Positions 33,389 through 42,700 of a DNA stretch of 56,359 nt are shown here, piece after piece. How positions within the stretch are numbered: the stretch's first letter is position 1; each line of letters starts with the position of its first letter. This DNA is from Clostridia bacterium (GTDB taxonomy: Bacteria; Bacillota; Clostridia; Oscillospirales; CAG-272). The position numbers were made by a program, and so were the translations under genes. Location: contig JAQYLJ010000068.1 of assembly GCA_028720145.1 (NCBI GenBank), forward strand, positions 1-56,359. Reading direction: 5' to 3'. Under the pieces are notes generated by a model that saw only the letters and a list, made by a program, of their open reading frames with translations, ran no database searches and was not told the origin of the DNA.

Positions 33389-36298
33389 ATGAAAACCGTG
33401 GACACGGGCGAGTTTTTCCAAGCGAAGCAGGAAAATACATTCACCGAATACAAACAGTTTTCCGCAGAAGAATACTATACGCGCGAAACGGCGAAGTCTC
33501 CTAGCGAAGTCGTGTCGATCCCCGAGGTGTACCGCGGAAAAGGCGAATCGGTGAAGAAAACCGAGGGGACTTCCAAAACCGACACGAAAGAACTCAAACG
33601 GCAATACGAAAAGCTCACCCAATCGCAAAGCACCTCTACGACTACACACGCGGCTTCCACCTCCGCCGCGAGTTCGGCGGCGCACGCAAGTGCCGCGAGT
33701 ACCGCAGGGGCTGTCGGTGCCTCCACCGTCGCCGTGGCGGCAATCGTCATCTTCGCGGTTGTCTCGGTAGGCATTATCGCGGGACTCGGGGCGTTCCTCG
33801 GATTCGACACGGGGATGGACTTCTTCGCCCTGACAGTCGACATGGGTGAAGTCCTCAAAGCGGACGAATCGTTTGTCGGTCTGACAGCAGACGACTTCTA
33901 CTTAGAGGTCACGACCGAGACCGGCACCGAAATCATCCGATTACGAGACGGGACACACACCTATCTCTTGACCGGGCTACAACCGGACAAGTCCTATTCG
34001 TATAGTCTCATCTGTGAGAACTCCTCGCGCGGGAGCAGTTCCACCGTCTATTCGGACACGGTGACGACGCCGCGCACAAGCGACCCGCGCGGGGTCTATG
34101 ATGAACTCAACAACTCGATTCTCTACGATGATGCCACCGAGACCGCCACGGTCAACTACTCGGTTTACCTCTCGGACTACGAACACAAATACAGCAGTCC
34201 CACCCTCTATCTCTGCACGGCGGAACAAACCGACCTCCGCCATATCGAAAATGTTGTATATGCAAGCGACATGCCCGACGAGCGCGGATTCTTCCGCGGG
34301 TCGGTCCCGGACATCACCGCCGACACCCTGTATCTCTATCTTGTCGGAACGACCGAAACGCCCGACGGGCAAGAGACCCATCTCCTCTTCTCCCATGTAA
34401 TCTCCCCCGCCTATCCCGCGGACTGGGAGCGGGCGGAAGCGTCCCTCCTTGCGATCGACGAGAGCGAAGAACAGCTTACCCATGAACCCGATCGTATCGT
34501 CGTCACCGGCGCACTGACAGCGTATAATCCCGACTATGAATTTTGCGCTTTTGTCAATCAGTACGATGGATTCGGGAATCCGCTGTGCCTTTCGGAAGAG
34601 GCATCTCTGTCAATCGACCCCGGTACCATGACCTATACCGTCGAGAGCAGTGCCTACTACGGGGTCGCGACCTATGCGTACATTCTCTGCGCCTTTGCCG
34701 ACGAACACGAGGCAGTGCCCGTCTATGAGAGCGCCGCGAAGACCTACACCGCCTCGCAGGACTTCATAGGCTCCTATACAAAAGTCCTGCCGCAGAACGC
34801 AACCGTGACATACGATACCGACCATATCACGGTATCGGTGCGTCCCGAGTTCACGACCGATCTTGCGGGCACATATTACTACAAGTTGCAAATCATCAAC
34901 AGTGCGGGAACGGTCTACGGGGAATACGAGGGACAGGGCGACGCGACGATTGATATCTACGACTGGGCGGGGCTCGATACCCTCTGCTTCGCGTACTACG
35001 ACTGCGGCTCCTTCCCGAACCGTGAAGTGGAATATGACGCGTATCTCGAAGAGGGGGTTCCCTTCTGCGTCCCGAGCGTTTCCCTCTCTCCCGATTACGG
35101 GTTCAACGGACAGTATTTCACCCTCTCCTACACCTGTGACATGGTCTATGACTACGCGAATGCGTCTTTGGATCTGTCGATAGAAATGGATACCGGCGAC
35201 GGTATCACGACTGTCGTCAAACAGATTGACGGCATCGCGGCGAGCGGCGTCGTGATTCTGGACAACCTCACGGGCGCACCCGGGAACGTCTCGGTGACGG
35301 CAACCCTGTCGTTTAAGGACAACCAGTCTGACGGCGCGACGCATACCCTCGGCACAGAGGCGAGCGCGTACGCGATGGATTACCGTTTCTCGGTGACGGG
35401 CGTTAGCGCCGATATCTCGCAGGGCGCGTCGACCATTCCGGTCGTAATGAAGTTTGATTGTCAGATTCCGTCGAACTATTCCATCTCTATCAAAGATACC
35501 GTGAACGGAATCGACCTCCTCATCGAACCGATGGATGAATACTATTTCGCCGCGGTTCCGATGGATACCGCTTCCACTCTGACCGTACAGGTGGTAGATA
35601 AAGAAGGTGTCCCGTTCGGTGAAGCGTCGACCTATACCATCTCTCAATCGGACGCATCCACCAATTACACCGTCCCGTATATGTTCTGTGTCAACCCGGG
35701 CGACGCGGTCGTGACCTATAACGACGACGGCACCATCAATATCTATCGCAAGATCGACTTCTCCAGCGACGACAGCCGTATCTACTATAACGCGTTCGTC
35801 TACAACAGTTCCGAAACCGATGCCGAAGGCAGAACCATTTTCACCGGTGGCTATGACTGCATCGGGCGGGACACCTACGCCGTCCTCGAGAATCTCCCCC
35901 TGCAAGACTACTTCTTCCGCTACTACGTCATGTTCGCGTATGAAGGTGTCGACTATATCATGAACATGGACTGGCCTTCGGGCGGGGTGATCATCTCGGA
36001 AAACCCCGGGACAGCGAAAGTATCACAGTCGGGCGGCTCGACGACGGTCCAAATTACCATGTCCGACTATGGCAAACTCGACAACAAAATTTTGTGTGAC
36101 GGCACGGAATACACCTACACCACCTATACAGGTACGGGCGATACCGAGCCGACCCTCGTGATAAACGGAGAGGAAACCATCTCGGAGGTAGTCATCTTCT
36201 TTACTGATTATGACTCTTATTACAATTCGTACAGCACAGAGATTGTCCTGAAAGGCAGCAGGTACCGCGCAACGACTATCACGGTTGAATATGCATAA
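33389..36298 (+). CDS. Large single-span membrane protein with repeated beta-sandwich ectodomains
   Basis: A 969-aa protein of unrecognised family. Residues 1-70 are hydrophilic and charged (cytoplasmic); 75-107 are a Ser/Thr/Ala-rich low-complexity segment; about 107-138 form one strong membrane helix (AVAAIVIFAVVSVGIIAGLGAF). The rest, some 830 residues, is Asp/Thr/Tyr-rich and beta-like, with about 8 units of fibronectin-III/Ig-like character. One example is TETGTEIIRLRDGTHTYLLTGLQPDKSYSYSLICENSS, a typical Fn3 T.L.P...Y pattern, here quoted in parts. There is no cleavable signal and no sortase motif. AGGAGG is 10 bases before the ATG. The MscS gene follows 19 bases later, so the two may share a message and an envelope-related role. 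Confidence 0.75.
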   Translation: MKTVDTGEFFQAKQENTFTEYKQFSAEEYYTRETAKSPSEVVSIPEVYRGKGESVKKTEGTSKTDTKELKRQYEKLTQSQSTSTTTHAASTSAASSAAHASAASTAGAVGASTVAVAAIVIFAVVSVGIIAGLGAFLGFDTGMDFFALTVDMGEVLKADESFVGLTADDFYLEVTTETGTEIIRLRDGTHTYLLTGLQPDKSYSYSLICENSSRGSSSTVYSDTVTTPRTSDPRGVYDELNNSILYDDATETATVNYSVYLSDYEHKYSSPTLYLCTAEQTDLRHIENVVYASDMPDERGFFRGSVPDITADTLYLYLVGTTETPDGQETHLLFSHVISPAYPADWERAEASLLAIDESEEQLTHEPDRIVVTGALTAYNPDYEFCAFVNQYDGFGNPLCLSEEASLSIDPGTMTYTVESSAYYGVATYAYILCAFADEHEAVPVYESAAKTYTASQDFIGSYTKVLPQNATVTYDTDHITVSVRPEFTTDLAGTYYYKLQIINSAGTVYGEYEGQGDATIDIYDWAGLDTLCFAYYDCGSFPNREVEYDAYLEEGVPFCVPSVSLSPDYGFNGQYFTLSYTCDMVYDYANASLDLSIEMDTGDGITTVVKQIDGIAASGVVILDNLTGAPGNVSVTATLSFKDNQSDGATHTLGTEASAYAMDYRFSVTGVSADISQGASTIPVVMKFDCQIPSNYSISIKDTVNGIDLLIEPMDEYYFAAVPMDTASTLTVQVVDKEGVPFGEASTYTISQSDASTNYTVPYMFCVNPGDAVVTYNDDGTINIYRKIDFSSDDSRIYYNAFVYNSSETDAEGRTIFTGGYDCIGRDTYAVLENLPLQDYFFRYYVMFAYEGVDYIMNMDWPSGGVIISENPGTAKVSQSGGSTTVQITMSDYGKLDNKILCDGTEYTYTTYTGTGDTEPTLVINGEETISEVVIFFTDYDSYYNSYSTEIVLKGSRYRATTITVEYA

Positions 36299-36317
36299 AA
36301 ATACGGAGGCAACAACA

Positions 36318-37373
36318 ATGTCCGAAAACAAAACCAAAAAAGTACCCGTTCAGAAAGTACTCTCCATCACGATGATTGTACTCTTCTCTCTCTTCGCCGT
36401 CGGCGTGCTCCTCGGAATCATCCTCGAACTCGCCGCACCCGAGACCGCTTTTGCCGTATGGTCAAAAGAGAATGTCTGGGATGTCACCACCCTCCCTTCT
36501 GCTTGGCGGTCGCATCAGAAGACGGTGATCCACTGTCTCATCCTGATTGTCGTCATCTACGCGGTCAGCAAGCTCCTGCGTCTCATCTTCAAAAAGATGA
36601 TGCAGAAGAGCAACCGTGCCAAGACGGTCATCACTCTCCTCGACGGGATCATTAAATACGGCGCTGCGATCGCACTCATCTTCCTCGTGCTCCAAGCGTG
36701 CGGGGTCAACACCGCCGCGATTTGGGAATCGGTCGGGGTCATCACGCTGATTGTCGGTCTCGGCGCGCAATCCCTCATCGCCGATATCATCGCAGGCGTG
36801 TTCATCATCTTCGAGGATGAGTACAGCGTCGGAGAGATCGTCTCAATCGACGACTTCCGCGGTACGGTATCCGAGATCGGCATCCGCGCGACCAAGATTC
36901 TCGACATGGCGGGCAATATCAAAATCATCAACAACTCCGATATCAAGAATGTCGTCAACCTTTCGAGAGAACTCTCGCTCGCCGTGGTGGACTGCGAATT
37001 CCCCTACGATGTGCCGCTTGAGTTCGTCGAGAAACTCTTAAAAGACCATCTCGAAGACTTCAAGGCGTCTATCCCCGCTATTGTGGAAGGTCCGTTCTAC
37101 AAAGGGGTCTCGGGCTACGGTTCGAGCAATGTCGCCGTGAAGCTGGTCGCCAAGTGCTCGGAAGAAAACCGCTATCAGGTACAGCGCGATCTGCTCCGCG
37201 AATACCGTCAGCTGTTCGTACAGAACGGTATCGACCTCAGCTATGACCAGGTCGTGGTCAATCCGCCGAGCAAGAGCGAAATCCACGCGACCAAGAAGAT
37301 GAAAGCAGAAGCGAGCGAATTTGTCGCGGAACAGAAAGCCGCATCGGAAGGAATCGAAGAGCAACAGCGCTGA
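36318..37373 (+). CDS. MscS-family mechanosensitive ion channel
   Basis: A 351-aa membrane channel that opens under membrane tension. Start at ATG 36318 (GGAGG 10 bases upstream). Helices about 15-40, 75-95 and 115-150; the pore helix and adjacent beta domain carry the conserved run GLGAQSLIADIIAGVFIIFEDEYSVGEIV (given here as the family's Gly/Ala-rich TM3 plus DxYxVGD-like segment). A cytoplasmic alpha/beta domain follows (FPYDVPLEFVEKLL) and a charged 35-residue tail. Normal YkuT/YggB-type size. Confidence 0.95.
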   Translation: MSENKTKKVPVQKVLSITMIVLFSLFAVGVLLGIILELAAPETAFAVWSKENVWDVTTLPSAWRSHQKTVIHCLILIVVIYAVSKLLRLIFKKMMQKSNRAKTVITLLDGIIKYGAAIALIFLVLQACGVNTAAIWESVGVITLIVGLGAQSLIADIIAGVFIIFEDEYSVGEIVSIDDFRGTVSEIGIRATKILDMAGNIKIINNSDIKNVVNLSRELSLAVVDCEFPYDVPLEFVEKLLKDHLEDFKASIPAIVEGPFYKGVSGYGSSNVAVKLVAKCSEENRYQVQRDLLREYRQLFVQNGIDLSYDQVVVNPPSKSEIHATKKMKAEASEFVAEQKAASEGIEEQQR

Positions 37374-37436
37374 CAGGTTTTTCCCTCTCCCCTGCGGAGT
37401 CCGCAATACGAGGCGGACACCACAACAAACACGGAC

Positions 37437-37468
37437 AGGCACCCCAATCGCGGGGTGCCTGTTTTTTT
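37437..37468 (+). terminator. Terminator of the MscS gene
   Basis: AGGCACCCC/GGGGTGCCT stem followed by GTTTTTTT. Confidence 0.9.
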
Positions 37469-37482
37469 CTTCATTTACAGCG

Positions 37483-37513
37483 AAAAAGCCGCGGAAAGCA
37501 ATCCTTCCGCGGC
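37483..37513 (-). terminator. Terminator of the EEP hydrolase gene
   Basis: 9-bp stem GCCGCGGAA/TTCCGCGGC, 8-base loop, then five T on the minus strand; converges with the MscS terminator. Confidence 0.85.
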
Positions 37514-37530
37514 AGGTATCAAATCATGGG

Positions 37531-38610
37531 TCAGTCGAGTTGAAAAGTCAGTTTGACGGGGTTGTGGTCGGAATACGCGAACGCGGTATCGAGGACGGTA
37601 CTCGCCAAGACCGACACATTGTCGGTCACCAAAAAGCCGTCGACCGTCACCACATACTGCCCCGGGTGGTAGGGACCGTCGGCGTTGCGGCAACTGGGGA
37701 CGGGATTTTCTGAATCTAGCGGAGCAACGAGCGAAATGTTCAGTCCCTCAAAGGTCTCCGCGGGAATGGGCTGCGCCCATGTATAGTCGGTATCGCTCTC
37801 TCCGAAATAGTCCTTGCTGTTCCCGAGAATATCTTTGTTGAAGTCTCCGCCCGCGATACAGAAGTTCCCTCTCTCATACTCTGCCTGCATATCCGCGAGC
37901 AACATTTTGAGCTGGTCGGTCGCAATCGTGCCGTCCGAGGTATACGCGGACAGGTGGAAGTTGTAGAGCACCAGTTCCGCCCCGTTTGTGAGCGGGATGC
38001 GGCTGACGCTGTAACAGCGGTCGAGGTCGAGCAGTTTCATAAACCCGCTCTCAATGGGAAGACTTCGACGCACACTCTCCGAGATATCAAAAGCGGAAAA
38101 GGTGAAGAGCCCCGCCTTGGACGCGCCGTGCGGTGAAAACAGCGGGTACATGAGATAGGGGGAATCGTAGTTCTGCGCGAACACGCTCGCGTAGCCCGCA
38201 AGAGACGCGAGGAGCGGGACGCGCTCGTCCATGTGGTAAGTACGCGTGGAATCAAAGTCCACCTCTTGCACCAAATAGAAGTCGGTCTCCGCTGCGCGGA
38301 GAAATTCGGCGATTTTCGCGATATTCGCTTGCAGGCGTTCTTCCGACCACGCCCGAGACTCTGTCCCGCCGTCCATGAAGAAGCCGTAATCCGCCTCATA
38401 AGCGCCGAACCCGATGTTCCACGAGAGGAGGTCATAGGTCTCGCCCGTCGCGGCGGTCCGCCCGGGTACGCCCGAGACAGAAAGCGTCAGATTGTCTTCG
38501 AGCCGATGATAGGCGATCAGGACATACGCGACATACCCGACAACCACCACGACGACAGCTAAGAGGAGCGCAAGAAGCGCGATCCCCGTCCGTTTGAGTA
38601 TCTTCCCCAT
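37531..38610 (-). CDS. Membrane-anchored endonuclease/exonuclease/phosphatase-family hydrolase
   Basis: A 359-aa protein with an N-terminal hydrophobic anchor (residues 9-33, LALLLAVVVVVVGYVAYVLIAY) and an extracytoplasmic EEP domain. Metal and catalytic motifs in order: LLSWNIGFG, LVQEVDFD, CIAGGDFNKD, TVDGFLVTDN, YSDHNPVKLTF. That is the complete Asn/Glu/Asp-Asn/Asp-His set of the fold. The substrate could be a phosphodiester (nucleic acid, sphingomyelin or inositol phosphate); nothing here decides it. GGAGA before ATG; a TATAAT box lies at 38643-38638 on the minus strand, with a weak -35. Confidence 0.88.
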   Translation of the reverse strand: MGKILKRTGIALLALLLAVVVVVVGYVAYVLIAYHRLEDNLTLSVSGVPGRTAATGETYDLLSWNIGFGAYEADYGFFMDGGTESRAWSEERLQANIAKIAEFLRAAETDFYLVQEVDFDSTRTYHMDERVPLLASLAGYASVFAQNYDSPYLMYPLFSPHGASKAGLFTFSAFDISESVRRSLPIESGFMKLLDLDRCYSVSRIPLTNGAELVLYNFHLSAYTSDGTIATDQLKMLLADMQAEYERGNFCIAGGDFNKDILGNSKDYFGESDTDYTWAQPIPAETFEGLNISLVAPLDSENPVPSCRNADGPYHPGQYVVTVDGFLVTDNVSVLASTVLDTAFAYSDHNPVKLTFQLD

Positions 38611-38697
38611 CTTTCGTCTCCGTTTTCCTTTTTCCCCATTATAGCATACCTCGAAAGAAAAGAAAACCGCAAAATGGCAAGAAATCGCTCCTCGGGA

Positions 38698-38726
38698 TTG
38701 CTTTCCGGTTCAATTCCTGTTATACT
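38698..38726 (+). promoter_or_regulatory. Promoter of the GNAT gene
   Basis: TTGCTT (38698-38703), 17-bp spacer, TATACT (38721-38726). Confidence 0.75.
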
Positions 38727-38804
38727 GATCTCACGGGGAAACCCGAATACAAACATGGAGATTGCTGTTTGACTACAATCAACACCTTGGAGATTGTGCG
38801 GTAA

Positions 38805-38844
38805 GCGAGAGGCTTCCGACACAATTCCGACGGCCGCCTCTCGC
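38805..38844 (+). promoter_or_regulatory. Hairpin in the 155-base leader of the GNAT gene
   Basis: GCGAGAGGC (38805-38813) pairs perfectly with GCCTCTCGC (38836-38844), followed by GTTCTTATT. A leader of this length with a stable stem may be an attenuator; no known riboswitch core was recognised. Confidence 0.4.
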
Positions 38845-38888
38845 CGTTCTTATTCCAACAAACTATAAGAAAAAAGAGGTAAACCATC

Positions 38889-39515
38889 ATGGAGAAAAAC
38901 TATACCATTCGTTTGGAAACACCTGCCGACCATTTTGCGGTCGAAAACCTGACCCGCGAGGCGTTCTGGAATGTCTACCGTCCCGGGTGCCTCGAGCACT
39001 ATGTCCTGCACTGTCTTCGAGACGACCCGGCATTCGTGCCGGAGCTCGACTTTGTTCTGGAAGCAGACGGGAAGCTCATCGGGCAGGTCATCTATATGCG
39101 CGCCGAAATCAAAGCGGACGACGGGAGAAACATCCCGATCATGACCTTCGGTCCCATCGGTATCCATCCCGACTACAAACGCCGGGGGTACGGAAAAATT
39201 CTGCTCGACCACTCGATGCGGGAAGCCGAAAAGATGGGGTGCGGTGCGCTCTGCATGGAGGGCAATATCGACTTCTACGGCAAATGCGGATTCGTCACGG
39301 CGCGTACCTACGGCATTGACTACCACGGGGAACCGCGCGGGGCGTTTGTCCCGTACTTTCTCGCGCGGGAACTGAAACCGCATTATCTCGACGGCATCAC
39401 GGGGGTCTATCATACGCCGCAGGGCTACTATGTAGACGAAGCGAAAGCCGAAGAATACGACAGGCAATTTCCCGAAAAGGAAAAGTTAAAACTCCCGACG
39501 CAACTGTTTCACTAA
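38889..39515 (+). CDS. GNAT-family N-acetyltransferase
   Basis: A 208-aa acetyl-CoA-dependent acyltransferase. The acetyl-CoA loop is IHPDYKRRGYGKILLDHSM (R-R-G-Y-G-K, about residues 95-113), with the preceding strand IMTFGPIGI and the later GNIDFYGKCGF typical of the family. The C-terminal extension (about 160-208, YDRQFPEKEKLKLPTQLF) is longer than in minimal members and resembles putative acetyltransferases annotated only at family level. Substrate unknown. AGAGGT precedes the ATG. Confidence 0.9.
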   Translation: MEKNYTIRLETPADHFAVENLTREAFWNVYRPGCLEHYVLHCLRDDPAFVPELDFVLEADGKLIGQVIYMRAEIKADDGRNIPIMTFGPIGIHPDYKRRGYGKILLDHSMREAEKMGCGALCMEGNIDFYGKCGFVTARTYGIDYHGEPRGAFVPYFLARELKPHYLDGITGVYHTPQGYYVDEAKAEEYDRQFPEKEKLKLPTQLFH

Positions 39516-39520
39516 ACAGG

Positions 39521-39552
39521 GCGGAGCCGAGAAATCGGCTCCGCTTTGTTGT
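39521..39552 (+). terminator. Terminator of the GNAT gene
   Basis: 10-bp perfect stem GCGGAGCCGA/TCGGCTCCGC with GAAA tetraloop, then TTTGTTGTTT. Confidence 0.85.
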
Positions 39553-39595
39553 TTGCGGGATAGATTTTGCCGCGGCTGTCGGAGGAAAACTCCTC

Positions 39596-39624
39596 TTGAC
39601 AAGGTGATAAAAAGTCGGTAGAAT
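39596..39624 (+). promoter_or_regulatory. Promoter of the APH-fold kinase gene
   Basis: TTGACA (39596-39601), 17-bp spacer, TAGAAT (39619-39624). Confidence 0.8.
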
Positions 39625-39690
39625 GATACGGACAACCACAGCGCTTTGCACCGTGAAAAAATGTGCGTTTCATCACGAAAGGACGCCTTT

Positions 39691-40809
39691 ATGACATACG
39701 ATTTTGCTCATATTTCCGCACAGTTTCAAATCGAGGGAGAATATCTCGACTGTCTCCCCTACGGCGAGGGGCATATCAATCAGACTTTCTTGCTTCGCGT
39801 GCGACGGGACGGAGCCGAGAAGCGGTATATTCTGCAACGCATCAACAGCACGCTCTTTCAGGATGTGCCGCGCCTGATGGAGAACATTCTGCGGGTCACC
39901 TCTTTTGCGCGGGACGAGGTTATCCGCCGCGGGGGTGACCCCCTGCGGGAGACCATGACGGTGATTCCCGCGCGGGACGGAAAGCCCTACTACTTCGACG
40001 GGAACGACTATTTCCGCGTATATCTCTTTATTGAGGATGCCGTCAGTTTTCAGACGGTGGAAGACCCGCGGTATTTCTACGCGAGCGCGGTGGCGTTCGG
40101 CAAATTCGCCATGCTGCTCGCGAACTTCGACGCGCATGACCTGTACGAGCCCCTCCCCGATTTCCACAACACCGCGAAGCGCTTTCGGGATTTCACCGAT
40201 GCGCTCGCCCGTGACCCGCTCGGGCGGGCAAAAGAGGTCCAAGCGGAAATCGAATTTGTTTTGGCGCGGGAGGCGATGACAAGCAAGATCACTTCCCTCC
40301 TCGCGTTGGGCGACCTCCCGACCAAGGTGACGCACAACGACACCAAACTCAACAATGTCCTGATCGACCCCAAAACCGCCGAACCGGTGGCGGTCATCGA
40401 CCTCGATACCATCATGCCCGGCAGCATTTGCTATGACTTCGGCGACAGCATCCGCTTCGGTTGTTCGACCGCCGCGGAGGACGAACCGAACCTCGAAAAG
40501 GTACATTTTGATACCGACCTGTTCCGCACCTACACCGAGGGATACCTTTGGGCGCTCGGGGTCAGCGTGACCGAAACCGAGCTCGAACACCTGTCGGTCG
40601 GCGCGAAAATGATGACCTATGAATGCGGCATGCGTTTTCTGACAGACTATCTACTGGGAGACACCTACTTCCGCGTGAAACGCCCGGGGCACAACCTCGA
40701 CCGCGCGCGCACGCAGTTCCGACTGGTCTCCGAGATGGAGCAAGCAACCGCGCAGATGGACCACGCGGTGCGGGAAATCTACGCACAACTCCGTCATACG
40801 AAAGCGTAA
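39691..40809 (+). CDS. APH-fold sugar kinase, N-acetylhexosamine 1-kinase-like
   Basis: A 372-aa cytoplasmic kinase. Start at ATG 39691 with AAGGA 8 bases upstream; an earlier in-frame ATG lacks a site. APH-family motifs: THNDTKLNNVLID (catalytic loop, Asp in HND) and VIDLDTIMPGSICYDFGDSIRFG (metal-binding DxD plus the aminosugar-kinase GD segment). The N-terminal QRINSTLFQDVPRLMENILRVT closely matches the pattern of bifidobacterial NahK (residues spread over positions 45-66). By that resemblance it would phosphorylate GlcNAc/GalNAc at C1 in host-glycan use. Other family members exist, so the substrate is tentative. A long imperfect stem (40817-40882) follows the gene without a T-run. Confidence 0.82.
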   Translation: MTYDFAHISAQFQIEGEYLDCLPYGEGHINQTFLLRVRRDGAEKRYILQRINSTLFQDVPRLMENILRVTSFARDEVIRRGGDPLRETMTVIPARDGKPYYFDGNDYFRVYLFIEDAVSFQTVEDPRYFYASAVAFGKFAMLLANFDAHDLYEPLPDFHNTAKRFRDFTDALARDPLGRAKEVQAEIEFVLAREAMTSKITSLLALGDLPTKVTHNDTKLNNVLIDPKTAEPVAVIDLDTIMPGSICYDFGDSIRFGCSTAAEDEPNLEKVHFDTDLFRTYTEGYLWALGVSVTETELEHLSVGAKMMTYECGMRFLTDYLLGDTYFRVKRPGHNLDRARTQFRLVSEMEQATAQMDHAVREIYAQLRHTKA

Positions 40810-40901
40810 ACAAAGCGCACGGCGATGGGATTCACAGAGAGAATCGCAGAGCGGTTCCCCACAGAAATCCTATTCGCCGTGCGAAAAAAGCAAAAAACGA
40901 C

Positions 40902-40930
40902 TTGACAAGCAATTTTCTCCGTGCTATAAT
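40902..40930 (+). promoter_or_regulatory. Promoter of the tRNA-Met/tRNA-Glu unit
   Basis: TTGACA (40902-40907), 17-bp spacer, TATAAT (40925-40930): full consensus. Confidence 0.9.
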
Positions 40931-40951
40931 AGTCAAGCGTTTTGGAATAAT

Positions 40952-41028
40952 GGCGGAATAGCTCAGCTGGCCAGAGCATCCGGTTCATACCCGGCAGGTC
41001 GTTGGTTCAAATCCAACTTCCGCTACCA
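40952..41028 (+). tRNA. tRNA-Met (anticodon CAT), elongator type
   Basis: 77 nt with encoded CCA. Acceptor GGCGGAA/TTCCGCT, D-stem GCTC/GAGC, anticodon loop TTCATAC, T-arm GTTGGTTCAAATCCAAC. The anticodon stem lacks the three G-C pairs of initiators. The pair at 27-43 is T-C, a mismatch. A CAT tRNA modified to read Ile cannot be excluded. Confidence 0.93.
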
Positions 41029-41031
41029 CGC

Positions 41032-41106
41032 GGCCCGTTAGTCAAGCGGCTAAGACATCGCCCTTTCACGGCGAAGACATGGGTTCGATTCCCGTACGGG
41101 TCACCA
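41032..41106 (+). tRNA. tRNA-Glu (anticodon TTC)
   Basis: 75 nt with encoded CCA, 3 bases after tRNA-Met. Acceptor GGCCCGT/ACGGGTC, anticodon stem CGCC/GGCG with loop CTTTCAC, T-arm GGGTTCGATTCCC. Confidence 0.95.
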
Positions 41107-41110
41107 AAAG

Positions 41111-41151
41111 AGTCCTAAGTAGAGTCTAAAAGCTCACTTAGGGCTGTTTTC
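41111..41151 (+). terminator. Terminator of the tRNA unit
   Basis: AGTCCTAAGT/ACTTAGGGCT stem (one G-T pair), 15-base loop, GTTTTC. Confidence 0.8.
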
Positions 41152-41197
41152 TTATTGTTTCGGGGCTTTTTTGCGGTTCGAGTGAACGCCGTGCGCT

Positions 41198-42700
41198 TCA
41201 GATCTTGATGTCAATATCCATGTGTTTTGTCACTTGCCGACCTTCGTTCGCGACTGAATAAGCGGTATAGTCCCGACCGATTGTATCCAGTAAAATGCCC
41301 CGACCGTCACCGGGTGTGGTGTCAGTCGGGGTATTGTATTCGATTTCGGCGCGATCGTCAAAGAGAACGATTCTACGCACCAGGTAACTAATCAGGAGTT
41401 GCGGTTCGAGTTTCAGTGCCTTGCCGTAATAGGTCCGGATCTGTTCGCGGGTCAGTCTCACCGGTTGCTTACACTTCTCTACCGCGATCTTCTGTTCCAG
41501 CTCGTTTAAGGTGGTTTCCAGTTCCAAAAGGCGACTCGTGGTCGTTGCCGTCACAACGCCCTTCTCTACCGCCGCCATGATATTCTGTATCGTGGTCTCC
41601 ACCTGTTTCTTCTCGTAATACAATTGTTTCAGGAGTGCATCGCTTTCATTTCTGCTCTCCTGCACCTGCATAATGCCGTCAATCAGTTTTTCCATGGTGT
41701 CCGGCTGTTGCAGGTTATCCGTAATGGCATTCAGTATCATCTGTTCCAGCAGTACCTGCGGGACCACTTCCTTGCGGCACCCGTTTTTCTGTTTCCTGCC
41801 GCGGCATTTATAATAGTGGAGAAGTGCACCGTTCCGTGCGGTGCCGGTCTCGGCAATGATGGAATACCCGCAGTAACCGCAGACCATTTTCCCACGGAGA
41901 AGATAAACGGTCGTGATGCTCCGCTTGCCGTAATGATTTTTCTCTGAGATTGCCCGTACCTTATCAAAAAGTTCGTCCGAGATGATACGAGGAAAGACAT
42001 TCTCATAAACAGTATTGTTCAGACGGTAAATGCCTGTGTACTTTTCATTTTTAAGCAGGTTATAAATGGTGTTCTTCGGAAAGGGCTTGCCGCGATGGTA
42101 GATTCCCTTCTCCGTCAGAGCTTTGATGATCTTATCCACATATACACCCTTGGCATATTCCTCGAACACATACCGCACGACTTCCGCCTGCTTCTCATCC
42201 ACCACCAGTTTTCTGTTTTCAAGGCGATAACCGTACATGACAACACCACCCGGGAACAGTCCTTTGAGCCGTGTCTCGTGTCTGCCCCGTTTCACTTTCT
42301 GCGCCAGTTCCGCCGAATAGTATTCCGCCATGCCCTCGAGGAGCGATTCCAGAATAATACCTTCGGGCGTCTCCGGGATGTTCTCCATGGCGGATAGCAA
42401 TCGGATGCCGTTATCCCGGAGCGTTTTCTTATGCATAGCGGTCTCGTACTTATTCCGGGAGAACCGGTCGAGCTTATACACCAGTACATAGTCCCATTGC
42501 CTCTTGTGACTGTCTTTCATCATTCTCTGGAATGACCCGCGATGATCGTTCTTGCCGGTCATGGCACGGTCGATATAGGTATCGAGGATGACAATATCAT
42601 TGCGTTGTGCATAGTCCTGGCATACGCGCAACTGTCCCTCGATGGATTGCTCGGTCTGCTTATCGCTGGAATACCGGGCATAGATCACTGCTGTTTTCAA
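41198..42700 (-). CDS. Large serine recombinase
   Basis: A 500-aa site-specific recombinase of the resolvase/invertase superfamily that would integrate and excise the island. I place the start at TTG 42700, giving MKTAVIYARYSSDKQTEQS, the usual N-terminus; GGAG lies 12 bases before it. An in-frame ATG at 42745 without a site is the alternative. Catalytic Ser11 (YARYS), resolvase domain about 1-140 (YKLDRFSRNKYE), recombinase domain about 150-260, zinc ribbon about 265-320 (MVCGYCGY ... YYKCRGR ... GCRKE), then a coiled coil (about 330-420). It lies 92 bases from tRNA-Glu, converging on it, so the island's left end is between 41107 and 41198 or close by. Confidence 0.95.
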   Translation of the reverse strand: MKTAVIYARYSSDKQTEQSIEGQLRVCQDYAQRNDIVILDTYIDRAMTGKNDHRGSFQRMMKDSHKRQWDYVLVYKLDRFSRNKYETAMHKKTLRDNGIRLLSAMENIPETPEGIILESLLEGMAEYYSAELAQKVKRGRHETRLKGLFPGGVVMYGYRLENRKLVVDEKQAEVVRYVFEEYAKGVYVDKIIKALTEKGIYHRGKPFPKNTIYNLLKNEKYTGIYRLNNTVYENVFPRIISDELFDKVRAISEKNHYGKRSITTVYLLRGKMVCGYCGYSIIAETGTARNGALLHYYKCRGRKQKNGCRKEVVPQVLLEQMILNAITDNLQQPDTMEKLIDGIMQVQESRNESDALLKQLYYEKKQVETTIQNIMAAVEKGVVTATTTSRLLELETTLNELEQKIAVEKCKQPVRLTREQIRTYYGKALKLEPQLLISYLVRRIVLFDDRAEIEYNTPTDTTPGDGRGILLDTIGRDYTAYSVANEGRQVTKHMDIDIKI

